A DNA stretch of 64,000 nucleotides, from assembly GCA_013398615.1 (NCBI GenBank), contig VZSR01003807.1, positions 12,568,232-12,632,231 of the forward strand, written 5' to 3'. The notes below the pieces were generated by a model that was not told the DNA's origin, ran no database searches, and saw only the letters and a program-made list of their open reading frames with translations. This document shows, piece by piece, positions 1-12,139 of the stretch (within the stretch, counting starts at the first letter, position 1; each line of letters begins with the position of its first letter). This DNA comes from Brachypodius melanocephalos (Eukaryota; Chordata; Aves; Passeriformes; Pycnonotidae). The translations under genes were made by a program, and so were the position numbers.

Positions 1-2767
1 ACCCTTGAGGGGCTAACTTCCAAGTGACATTCACAGAGGCAGTAAAGAAAGGAAGTAAGGAATACACCCAAGGTATATGCTTCAGGGAACACTTATTCAA
101 CCAAATTTTTTAAGGTATTACATAAATGGAACAAAACACGTTTGTATGAAAATAGAGATTTTTCTGGACACTACTAGGAAAATACTAGAGATAAAGGAAT
201 CTGAGTATTACCATGGCTAGAACTCAAATTAACACTTTTCTTCTTTTTTTTTTTTTTTCTTATTTTAAGCGATTTGTTGTTATTTTTATCTACAAATACC
301 ACACAGACATTTATAAAAAAAACAGTGATGAAACAAAAATCAAACAAGGTCAAGTAACAGATATGCTTACTAAAAAATTAGACAAAAAAAAAGAGTAAGT
401 TTTTTGCATGTACTTACATATTTAAAATGCTGAAATAGATTCCTTACAGAATAAAAAACATTAATAGCAAACACAGAATGAAAGAACCCCTCTTTCACAC
501 TGCATTCATTTGCCAAGTATCATAAGACACCTTTAGGTAAAAGTAGCACACTGTTTTTTCTGAGCAGTGAGTGCTGGTTTGAGGACAGACTCCATCCCTG
601 CACCACAGAGTCTCTGTAGCTGGTTTGTAACTGCAGCAAAATCTTTGGAAACTATGTGGTAAAAAGGAATGCATGGCCATACAGGTAGTGAGCTGCTTAA
701 ATACATGCTATGTTTAAAGAGCATGAATTACCTAAATATCCATATGCCTGTAAAGTAGCACTGCTTGTGCACAGGTCTAGTTAAATCAGTAAGGAACTAA
801 CAAAGAGTGGCACAAGAACACTCATTGCTATAAAAAGATTTATTCAGAAACTAAATAAAAGCATAATCATATAGACAATACTAACTTAAGAGTGGTGGCA
901 AACTGCCTAACACACTCTGATTAAGTGTACGCTCTCAGATTGTTAGATTTCCACAGGTACGTGAGCTGTCCAATTTTGACACCTATTTTTAATAGAAAAT
1001 TAGTTTGGCATTCAGAACACCTGAATACTTATATGACAAACATCTGTTTCTAATCAGGAAACAAAGCTACTACACAGTGTACCCTGAAAAAGTCAATTTA
1101 TTGTAATTTCCATTATAAACACTGAGGAGAAAATCCACAGCAAATTCATTCAATTACTTTAAAACAACTCCAAATTAAAAAATGTGCAAGAGCAAATTAC
1201 AATGATCATACCTATCTTATGAGCAGAAAAGACATCTGTTATATAAGCCATTTGCTCACTCTTTTCTGATAAATATCCATAATAATTCACATCTGTTTTT
1301 TCACCACAGCCATGATCAAAGACTGTATAAATTGTTTCCCTGCCATCACTAATTTTATGTTTTACAGAACAGGTTTTCCAGCTGTGGTATGAGAAGGACA
1401 CAGATTACAGAATAACCTATCAGAAAATCCTTCATACCAGTGTATTAAAAAAACCAAAACATTATTTTAAAATAAGCTTCAGGTTGTATGGGGGAAGTTG
1501 CTCTTATTTTTGTTCTCTTGGAAAAGATAACAGCTTTTCAACTTTTACTTACGGCACTGGTCAACAACTCTATTTACATATTATCCAGTTTGCTGAGCAA
1601 TATCACAACATTGTAATGTTCAGGTTAAACATTTGCTAAAATATTTTTCTGAAAAATGTGCCAACTGCAATTCATAAACATCCCTACTTCTCAGTAATGG
1701 CGAGCTCAATAGCTTTTGCAACACTTACAAAATTCTAACACATCAGAAAAATTTATTTACTGAAGGAACCATCTACAGATAGCAATCAATTCTATAGGGC
1801 CAAAAGGCTAATAAGCTTTTGAGTCTGATGTAAATGTACTCCCTAAATGAGTATCATCTAAACACAAAACTCCAATTCTTCCAAAGACTGCTTTATATCT
1901 AAAAATATCACTGCTGAATGCTGCAATTACATTTCTCAGCTGGAGACATCTTTCTACATTATTTTCTTGAATGCGTAAGATCCAGGCTCAACAGCGTGCT
2001 AATCAACTGCACTAAACTGCAAATGTGAGCTAATTAACTGGAAACCACTCAGATTTGATTGGTAGGGGTTTTTTGGTTTGCTTTTAAATCCAAGCATATC
2101 TTAATCTTGTCTGACCTCCATAGAAAATAGTAATGAAAAAGGACAAGATACTCAGAGAGAAAAAACCCAACCCTATAATTATAAAATATGCTTAGGTCCT
2201 GACAACATGTACTTACTCTCAAAATAGCACGTTTGCCCAGTAATTTCTTATGGATTCTGACATAAGTAGCTCTAGTCATAAAACTGCTCGAAGGGAGGAA
2301 GCACCTACAGTGCATATTTTGGTCACACAGCCCCAACCATTTGAACTGTGCCTTACAGTTAATTACTAAGGAACTGGAGAAGCAGCTCCTTGCCCCCAAT
2401 TTAGCTTGGTGAAGAAAACAATTCTGAGACTTCCAATAAGCTTGGAAAGGTCATCACTCATTATATGTGGCCTTATTCAAGTTGGGTGTGTTCTTTGTCA
2501 TTAGGGAAGGTTAGGAAAGATGTAATCATCAGAAAATAAGTTTCCTTCTTAGATCAGAAACATCTGCTAGGCCACGTCTCCTTTTCTACGTCCTCTAAAA
2601 TCCTTAACATTTAACAGATCTTGTAGGAAAGGGAGATGAGCAGAGCAAGTCACCTCATGACTAATCTTGTCACTAACTGTTTTTTTTTTTCTGTCTCCTA
2701 TGAAAAGTATTCATAACAATATATAAGCTACCAAACTGAACATATGCCATATCTTTTTTTTACTCAC
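1..2767 (-). other. ZDHHC14: ZDHHC14 intron 3 (5' part, runs off the left edge)
   Basis: This begins directly after exon 3 with a near-consensus donor (TAG then GTGAGT on the minus strand, GT at 2767-2766). I looked for the next exon, which should encode the rest of the zinc-finger domain and the DHHC catalytic tetrad, and found no frame here with a His-His-Cys core, so it lies beyond position 1. The stretch is A+T-rich, with short T runs near 241-260 and 2682-2693. I recognise no other gene, RNA or mobile element in it. Open frames of 60-116 codons here match nothing I know and lack support as exons. Confidence 0.85.
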
Positions 2768-2926
2768 CTACGCAGTTATCACAAAGGCTGCAATGTGAGG
2801 CACGAGGTGGGCGGAAAATCTTGCAAGTAAAACAATATTTTAGTTTCACTGTCTGTCCATTGATGATCACTTCTTTTGTTCTGGGAGGGGGACGATATCC
2901 TCCTGAACTGGAGCCATTTGCTATAT
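2768..2926 (-). CDS. ZDHHC14: ZDHHC14 exon 3: start of the cysteine-rich zinc-binding domain
   Basis: This is an internal coding exon of 159 bp, phase 1 at both ends: it completes Asp138 and leaves one base of codon 191. It encodes residues 139-190. A Ser/Gly-rich linker (IANGSSSGGY) leads to RPPPRTKEVIINGQTVKLKY, then the first half of the DHHC cysteine-rich domain. Zinc-ligand-type residues are Cys169 and Cys172 (CFTC), His182 and Cys183 in RPPRASHC, then Cys186 and Cys189. In this family these residues fold two zinc fingers that position the catalytic DHHC cysteine, which is encoded by the next exon outside the window. The acceptor is a pyrimidine-rich tract ending TTTAG; the donor is GTGAGT. 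The sequence matches vertebrate ZDHHC14 almost residue for residue as I remember it. ZDHHC9 and ZDHHC18 are the near paralogues, but exon 1 favours ZDHHC14. No frameshift or stop is present. Confidence 0.96.
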
Positions 2927-5900
2927 CTAAACATGAAAAGACAAGACATGAAATGTTGCACATGAGCTATGATGTATGCACAGAAGTGTCCTTGATGGCA
3001 ATCTACAGCAAATTTCAAATTTGTATTGACACATTTAAAAGAAACAATTTTTTCCTCTTCTAATTCTCAAGTGATAAATAACAAAGAGGTATTTCATTGC
3101 AAATAGCATCCAAAGCCAATCCATCTGAATCAAAGAAACCATCCAAACTGATTTCTCAAATGCTGACAATGACCTTGATCAGAAAATTCTTACAGTTTCA
3201 TATCCCCTAATAGTTCTTAGATAACTTATTAAAGACAACTGTAACTACTGGTGTAGGACAGCAAAACTTGGAAGTGACCTTTAGAATCTTCCTAATATTT
3301 TTCAGAATTCCTGTAGTAACAAAAGATCTCCCTACAAGTGTTGCAGAAATTCTACAACCTAATAGAGAATCTCCACATTTACTTAAGCAATGGCAGCTCT
3401 GTCATCTGAGCCTGGTGAATGTTGAGATCTCTTGAATACTGGGATACAACAGAACACATCCACAAAAGTATTTTAGAGATTTTGCTGTTTAGAAGTTTGA
3501 ACACCCAACACTAGCGTTATTTCTGCACACTTTGAAGTTTGTTTGTTGCACAAAACTAGTTTTCAACTACCTCAAGTGATACAAGTGGTAGAGTTTTGGG
3601 CTTTGTTTCTAAGCTTCCTTTTGTTTTATTTTAGGATATTACCAAAAACTTTTCCAGCATCTAAAGGACTGCTTACAATAAGTCATTAAAGCTTGATTTT
3701 GTCCAAGCTGAGCTTTACTCTGAAAGTTCAACATGTAAAAGTGGTGCCTTTTTCTAGGTTTATCTGTTCTTATGTAATCACAATCAAACCAAACCATAGA
3801 ATTAATTACACTGAATTTATTACACTTGGACAACAGAACAGCTAAGACAATAGCAAAGTACAGTATTTTGCAATATGTGAACGAAAATACATTTCAAAGT
3901 CACAGTCAAGTCACTTGAACAACTGCGTCTTAAGTTGTCCCCCTTTCATGTGGGGCCTGTTACTAGAAGGTCTATGACTTGTATTTGAGCTCAAATTGTT
4001 AGAAATACCACCCTCAATTTCAATTTCTGCCAATTACACAGCCTACAAATCATGTATTTTCCAAAAGGGCAACAAGAAAGTCTCCCACCTAGCAAGGTAT
4101 TCAAACTGGCAACAGCACAGCTGTGCTAGCAAAGGTGCAATTATACAACATGCTGATTTGACAGCAAATCCAACTTAAGGAGTTCCCATTTGCAACATGC
4201 TGACCCGTAAATACGAGCCATAAATATGTATCAGTAAAAGTCTTTTTGAGACACCACTGTAAACTTGACCATTAAAACAGCCAGACTTCAAAAAACTCTA
4301 ATGGAGAAGAGGATGAAATGAAGGGAGCAAGAGCTGAGATGGATGGAATATGGCTATAAAGCTCCTAAACATCCATTATGAGAATGAAGTGGTGAATAAA
4401 GAAAAGCTTAGAAGCAGCCTCCTACACTCTGATGAGGTACAGACATTCACTTGTGCTGGATATAAATCAACTCCTGCAATGTGCTTCTGATGGTTGGCCA
4501 GGTCCTACAATCTGCAGGTGGAAGTAGGGATTAATGTGTGGTTCCCATAACTTAGCAGTTATACTGATTTTGACCTCAAGGCCAATATTACTCGACAAAT
4601 ATTTTTGCTTAAGGGATGCTACCAGTGTATTTCAGTGTATAAGCCGAAAAGATGTTCTCTGGAAGGCACAGCACAACTGTGCTTATAGTATCTAAAGCTT
4701 TACAGAGACATGGATGATACCTAAATCCAAAAGACAGGGAAGAATTTCTTATAACTCACTTTACATTAAAAAAGCTTCCAGTGACATTACAAGCAATTAG
4801 CTTGTAATATTCATAGTCCTGCAAGAAATCTTTGGGCTTTACAAAACACAACATTACACTCATTTAAGACCGTATTTTTGGTCAAGGTAAGACTTAAACT
4901 GTGAACATAAATATAGGTCATTAGCCTTAGTTCATTTTCTGTATTGAATAAAGAATTTAACACATGCTGGCATGGCATATGCATTAATAAACCAAAGATT
5001 TTCATTTCATACTCAAATTTAGGTACATAATTATAAAAAATACTACTAAAGCTTGAATTTCATCTAGGTGTAGCTTTGTATGCTAGAAATACTGATGCAT
5101 TGAACTTCCTAACATAACAGCAGTATTTCAGATGTTTTTCTTTTACAAAATCTTATTATTCCTGAGTATGTACATAATCATTGAAAGAAAATTACTTAAA
5201 TTAGTCAAGGGGAATTATTTAGAGGAAAAATGGTCTTTTTCCTAGATAAACATTTATTTTATAAAGGGCACACTGACTAAACCCAGTATTTCTCCTCCCT
5301 TTCAAGAAGTTCATAAAATGCTCCACAATTTAAATGGGCTCTGACAGAATCTCAAAGGCAACTTCTGTCTTCTCTGGTGGAGAAGTGAGACTACTGTCCA
5401 GCCCATTTTATTTACAACACCAGTCTTATAAGAGGATTTCCTCCCAAACATTTGCAGGGAAGTTCGCAGTGACAGCAAATCCTAGCTTTCTGAGGCGAAT
5501 TAATCTTAAAACCCATGGGTGAAAGCTGATGCAAATGAAATCAATGTAAACAGTCTTGCTGACTTCCCAAGGACTGAGAATTTTTCTCAAAATCCTAAAT
5601 TGCATAATCAAACCTGAATGTTCCAGTCTTTCTGTTTACTAACATCTTTTTCCTGGAAACGAGTTGTGGAGCAAGGTCAAATGTGCTTGGATTTAATATG
5701 ACTTATCTAACCTAAATGTGCTAGAAATGTCCTGGTCTCACTGTGAATTTTCAAACTGTAATTTGCCTTCAATTCAACTGCTCATACTTGAGGTCTAACA
5801 CAGTTCATATATCTTCAATATATGAGGTCTCTTTGAAGAACAGAAAGATTAACCTTTATGGAAGCACCTTCCCCCCAAATAAACTGTTTGACCACTGCTA

Positions 5901-8900
5901 CATTCTACTCATCCAACCTATTGCTGATGTAGTAATGCAAGCTCTTTCACAAAAAGGCTAAAATTTACCCACTAATTTGACAGCCATCCATTGTCTGTTC
6001 TGACACACTTTGTAACTTCTCTAGCAGGGTTAACTGTTCATGCACTAGATGGGGCTCCTGTATTTTTATTACCACAATTACAAAAGCCCCATCCCTGCAA
6101 TCCATGTCCTTGCAGGACCAAGAGATCTGAACTGCTCCAAGATATTCCAAGTATTTAATGGAGATACAGCACAACCTAGCAACCTTCTAATGGGACAACA
6201 AACTCTCCTTAAATGTCTCAATTTATCATGCTACAAACAAATAAGCGGTGCTGATGAAAGACAGAAGCTGTGAGTTTGTATCACTAGGATTCTCCTTCTC
6301 AATCAAGAGTTGGATTTTTTGGTCAATGTTCTTAAGAACCTAAGACAAACAGCCTCTAGAAGGCAGTCCTACATTGTCTCTATACAAGCCTTGTAACCAT
6401 ATCATGCAATGTTTGTTGGCAACTTGGAAAGGACATAATTTCAAACAGTATTACTTGAGAAGTCAGTAAACTGAAACAATTCTAATGTTTCCTGAGGACT
6501 AAATGAAAAGGTAATGAAAAGAATCTTTACATATAACCCATAACATCTGAAAAACAACAGAAAAAATGCCAACCAAAACAAAACAAAGCCTGTCAACAAT
6601 GGACACCTCTAAGAAATGTCTTCTGTGTTTAACCACTTAAATTTAAGCTACCTGTTTAACAACGGTGGGCTACAAGACCGAAGAGTAATTTATTTCTTCA
6701 AGGGAAGAGAACTTTAATAAAATGCTCTTGTTTCCAGACAGTAATCTCAGGGACAACCGATACTGGGAACCTGGTTTAGACTGAAAGCAGCAGCTGCTAA
6801 CTGCATTCTTCACATAGTTCTTCATCTGATAGCCATCAAGAGTTATCGACCACATATTCCTCCTGACTTTTAGGACTTGCTGCCTTTGATTTTTCTGAGA
6901 TAATGTATTATTTTCTTAAAAGTAGAGTTGCATGATCTTGAAGATGCCTAAAACTTCATGCAAAAGGTATGCTCATTCCCAGAAAGAAATGTAATCTCTA
7001 GCGATTTGCTGAGGGACAGAAGCATAGACAGGAAGAGCTTCCTAAGACTTACCTGACACACAAAGTAATTTCACTGTATTTATATTAAGAATGCTGTTTA
7101 AAGAGTGCAGTATCAGGTACAGCTATAATAACCCTAGGAAGCTGGTATCCCACTTCTGTAAAGAAAGCAAAACGTGATAACCACAAATGGTATGTATTTG
7201 TTCAGGCCACTGCCAGTTCTCTGAAATGCCTGTGCTGTGGCATGGATTTAATTTTATAAAGCTATAATGAAATCAAATTGTGCATTTCAAAACAAATGAA
7301 AGACAGGCAAGGAACTGTGAAGGAGTCTCAAATGTGGCCTTGAGCATCAGTGTAAATTAGACAGCCAAGACATAAAGGATTTGCAGAGGTGGTGTCCCGG
7401 TGTAGCACATACAATGAGTTCAGGGCTTGGAAAACACAAAAGCAAGCAAGTAGAAGCTGTCCTGTGAACTGGCCTGAGCTAGTTGTATGGATTAAATGAG
7501 GAAGATACACATAACTTAAGACAGTTAGCTGGAAAAAAATCCAAAGCATTTTAAGGCTGGAAGGATAAATTAACAAGATCATCTTTTCATTTATCTGTAT
7601 CATCTATCTGACGCAAACAAGACTGGTATCATGGAAGAATTGTTAAACTTGTATATGTGGACATGGGACAGAGGGTACTGTGGATTTAATTAGCATAGCC
7701 AGTTTGATAACTAAGATGTCTTGGCAAGAACAAACAGAGCTTTGAAGATTACATGAAGATTGGATTAAGTCTGGTGATGGGAAAAGAAGATTGAATCAAC
7801 TTCTGCAAGCAAGATATCTTGTAAAATGTATGAGTTTTGTCTGCGTGGTATTTAACCCAATCACTGTAGTAAAAAATTACGAGCCTTCCTAGAATAGTAT
7901 ATAAGCAGTTGGAAATCTCAGTAAAAACAAATCCTGCTCAGCGAATCAGTCTTTCCATCTCTCTATCAGTCTTTGATAGTGTACATCAACTGGACAAAAG
8001 CTTTCCTGCCTACAAAACCCTGCAATTCTCCTGGATTGGGTTATCCTTCTAAGCTTTCACATTCAGAAGTTTATAATTTTTCCACTTGAAGTGACTTAAC
8101 ACATATCATAACTGCAATGAGGCTACAAAATAAGGCTGCTCTTAGTATTTGTGTTTCCATAGGAAAAAAAGCCCCTCACAATATAATATTTTGTGGGATT
8201 GCAGAAGCCATGCTTATATGCACCACAACAATAATGCAATTACAGCTAGCATACCCCTGGAAATAATTACTTTTCAATGTTAATGAAAATTATAATTGAA
8301 GTAAAAATACAACATCACTAAGTTTAATGTTGCGTTTAAAGAAAGAAAATACCCTGCTGCACTTCAGTGAAATTATAGCACTTTTTAGCAAATGAAGTGA
8401 TTTTACATGATATAAGCCTCATACATCTAGTTGCTTTTGTTCTATTACATTATATGAAAACCCCAGCAAACCACAGTATTTTAAGACTTAAGTTTCTCCT
8501 CTCTCTTAAGCCAAATGTACATATGTATTAAATATTCTTACAGGTCTCATTTTCTAGACTTCTCTGTTCAGCTGCCTTCCTGTTTCTACATATGCTGTGG
8601 AAAACCAGACAGCAAAAACTGAGCCCTCATCACCACTGGGTATCCAAGAATAACACTCCTTCTTGGTTCACGTAACCACTCTTCTTCTATTATGTCCCAA
8701 AAAGGATTTCCCCTTTTTGTCATATCACAGTGCTAATTCAATATGTTTGGAAATAATATTCAAGTCTCATCCTCCTGCACCCTTTCTGTTAGTATTTGAT
8801 TTCCACTTGTATTCATACATTTTGTGCTTTTTCCCTAACAGTGCTCAAACTATTAAAAAAAAAAAAAAAATCAGACCCAGTGATTGCAAATTTCTCCATC

Positions 8901-11900
8901 TCAGCACCAACTTCAGAGTTAGGCATATTTTATCTTGAAATTCTTTGTTGCTTGTTTTGAGATTTAAGCAGCCACAAGCCCCAAACCTTTGACAGTCCCA
9001 ATTCTTATAATTTGATCATATAGCAGTGTACTTCATGTCTTTCCAGAGAACAGTTTCTAGTACTAGAATTGACAGATTTCTATTAAAGCAGAACACTAGA
9101 TAAACCAATAAAGATACAGTACAGTATGAACAGTACTACATCTACTACAGTAGATGAACAGATTTTTAAACTACAACTACTTTATTTCTTCCTTCTGACC
9201 TGCTCTTTTTATCAGCTCTCAAGAAGCATACAAGTTATCTTCTGAGATCAAAGCAGTGTTGAATCCTTCAGACTGTCCTCTGCTATTTGTCATTTCCCAA
9301 TTACATAGCATGCCTTCAGCTCTTCTTTCTTCCTCTGACCTCTAACAGAACCTGTCCTGTTGTCTTCTACTGTTCCTTGCTGATTGTAACTGACTTTATT
9401 CTCCTTTTGCCTTTCCCAATGTGCTTGTGCCATACTTTTTATACTGACCTTTAGAAACAATATCCACTTTGGACACTAGTATCTTTTTGACTACAATCAA
9501 ATATAGTCAGAATGGACTCATTACACTTCTCAACCTTCCTCTGTATGAGGATAGCTGGATGATCTGCATTAAATACAGTATTTTTGAACAACAGTAGTTC
9601 CTTTTGGTTTTCGGACAATTTCCTTTTTTTTCAGTTCTTTTCACTTTTTGTTTTTCTATGAACATGGCAAAGTCTCAGGAAATAACTGCTTTTTATTCCT
9701 GCAAACAGGGGGTGGAAACAGTAGCATCACAGCTCTGTTAGTCCCCTATCTTCACCTGAAGAAGGCTGACAGCCTAGGTGGAAACATTTTTTGTTCTCAG
9801 TATGACCACCTTATTTCCAGAAAGTCACCTGAAAGGACAAAGTACTGTCAGCTTCTTTAGAAGGTCTTCTTTTGAGAACCATTCTTCCTAATCAGCTCAT
9901 CCCGTTCTATGCTTTCTAATGTAAAAAAATAAAGTTTGATATATTTCAAGAGAACTTCTAAATAGCATTCTTAAATCACAATTCCTTGTCTTGAGACACA
10001 ACTCTTTCTCAGTGCATATGTAATAATTTCTGGTAGGCTGCTTCCCAAAGAGACAAGTAGGGCAGTGTGAGACTCAAGTACCTAAGAATGATTTGAATAA
10101 ACTAAAAGCCACAGATAGGACAGGTTACATAAACACATTTTAGAAAAGAAACTATGTGGAAAAAAATATTATTTTTAGGTGAGTTATCTGAAGAACTTCC
10201 ATGTCTAAAATAAATTACTGTTAACCTTGCACCCCATCTTTAGAAGGCATCTCAAGTTGAAAGGTACAGCAAGTTACAAGGCAATCCAGCCTGAATGATG
10301 GTTTCAAAAAATCTAGTTCTCTTTTCAACTGCAGGAACCATTCGGCTTTTCCTGCTGCACAGATATCACTCCACTAGGATACACCTTTTACAGGCATGTT
10401 AAAAAATAAATGGTAACAGTACAAAAACGTTTCTTTTAGTTTCCACTGTTGAATCCAGAATCACAATTTTTGGACAGAATGATTTCTTATAGCTACCTAG
10501 CTTGCTCCTCTATTACACTTGCCAAAAGCCCTCATGCTTGGGAACTCCACATTTGCTGGCACTGTAATTCCTCACTTCAATGCTCCCTGGCCCTTTTTGG
10601 AAGAGTACTGCCTTTGCTACTGCTGAGGGAAAGACAATGGCTTTGATCAGCTCAGCAGCCTCAACCTGTGAACAAGCAATACCATTAAAAAGAACTATTA
10701 TTTGCAAACACAAGTTCTGAAATTGTTGCACACAGGAACATTTTGACGTCCTCTCCAGTAATCAGTTTTTGTATTTTTAGTTGTGTATTTCTCCAAAACT
10801 CCGACAGATGACAACATAAAATTATTGTTGTGAGCTCCTTATTTGAAATCATTTATTTCCTGACACAGATCAATGTCTCTGTGAACATATGGCAAATAAA
10901 CAATTCCTTAAACAGGAACCTCTGTGCCTGTGTTTTAGACTAAAGGTGGTACCTTATTCTAGGTAAAGAATTCCTTGAAGGAGATCAATAAAAGTAAACC
11001 ATAACACTGGTTAGGAAAAGGTGCTAAATGAACGCTCCATTATATTTTTCCACATTTTTATGCACTTCTGAAATTCAGAGGAATAGCGAATGTTTTAATA
11101 CTTGTATCATAAAAAGCTTAAGACTGCACTATAGTATTAAACATCAAGGATGCTGCAAGTATTTCTCTTGTGTTTGCACAGACCTGTTACCTGTCTTTTC
11201 AATTACATGAGCAAGCATTTCTCTGAAACTGCTTCAGAAAAATGGAATTCCCACTGACTTTCATATCAAAGCAGATATAGTAGCATTTAGTAAGGTTGAG
11301 TAGCTTACTAAGAACACAAACACACTATTTATGAAGCAGCTCTGCAAATTCATCCTGTGTTTTCTTATACAGGTGGCACATTTTAGTTATTCAGCATATT
11401 TGTACCTGTAGAAGTCCCACTTATAGAATTTAGTTAACAGTGTCCTTGCTAAGTGAGAATAGTTAAAATTTAGCCAATTGTGCCGGCTTTACTCAAAAAA
11501 AAGTAACATTTTTACTGTATATTAACACAGAGACTGATTATCTGACTCTTTTGCAATATAAGTAACATAATTGAGTTCAGTTAAACTCTGAGGATACATC
11601 GTTTTAAAAATGCACAATTGTAGATCTTCCACAATATCAGTTTTCTTGCCAAAAACACTTCCAAAAGTATTCTCTTATGTACCACAGAGAGATTTCTACC
11701 AGACTTGCTGAGAAATATTTACAGTATCTAACAGTTTTACAGTATTTACAGTTTACTATCACTCTAAAAGGCCAGGATTTCATTTACTTTCTTGGTGAAG
11801 AACCGATCAATCGTCGTTCCACAGGAATCCCTGCAATGTCATCAGACACTACAGTTCCACAACAATCCCTGTGGCAAGGTAGGAGTAACTCCTGCCACGA

Positions 11901-11978
11901 GCAGAGCAGCACACTGCCTTCACACAGTACATGCACCCTCGGGAGGAAAGCGAAGAGACAACAGACCTTCAGTGTTAC
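2927..11978 (-). other. ZDHHC14: ZDHHC14 intron 2
   Basis: This intron is about 9.05 kb. Its donor (ATAG then GTAACA, GT at 11978-11977) departs from the GTRAGT consensus at position +5 and is the weakest of the three donors. Its acceptor is the pyrimidine-rich TTTAG before 2926. It is A+T-rich throughout. Apart from a 16-base A run at 8855-8870 I recognise no gene, structured RNA or mobile element. The open frames (60-105 codons) look like chance; those overlapping exon 2 on the plus strand are its shadows. Confidence 0.9.
8855..8870 (+). repeat. A16 homopolymer run
   Basis: There are sixteen consecutive A residues in intron 2. I looked upstream for the body of a retroposed transcript and saw no recognisable coding or SINE sequence. 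It is most simply a mononucleotide microsatellite, although it could be the tail of an eroded insertion. Confidence 0.8.
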
Positions 11979-12139
11979 CTATTTGTCTCTCTAGATCTGC
12001 TGCCTCATCTGGTGTTGCGCGGGGGAGGACACCAGGGTCACTGAAACTAGTGCGCAGCAGGGTCCCCATCACGAAAAAGAAAAGAATCCCACCAATTGCA
12101 GGGATGGCAGGCGTAATCTTCTCTGACAGATATGGGCAA
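11979..12139 (-). CDS. ZDHHC14: ZDHHC14 exon 2: transmembrane segment 2 and DPG motif
   Basis: This internal coding exon is 161 bp. Its first base completes Asp84, and its last base is the first base of codon 138. It encodes residues 85-137, starting CPYLSEKITPAIPAIG. A short lumenal loop (about 85-91) leads into the second membrane helix (about 92-112, ITPAIPAIGGILFFFVMGTL), then a cytosolic stretch with the family DPG motif (Asp118-Pro119-Gly120) and an acidic linker ending ERQI. DPG after the second helix is a standard hallmark of DHHC S-acyltransferases, which transfer palmitate from acyl-CoA to cysteines of target proteins at the Golgi and endosomal membranes. The acceptor is strong (CTTTTCTTTTTCCAG); the donor GTAACA is less ideal. 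The frame is intact. The plus-strand frames over this exon are shadows. Confidence 0.97.

Noticed and set aside
1..2767. Search for ZDHHC14 exon 4 with the DHHC tetrad
   Set aside because: No frame in this stretch carries a His-His-Cys-Pro core after a splice acceptor, so exon 4 is outside the window.
8560..8870. Possible retroposed transcript ending in the A16 run
   Set aside because: No recognisable coding or SINE body and no clear target-site duplication.
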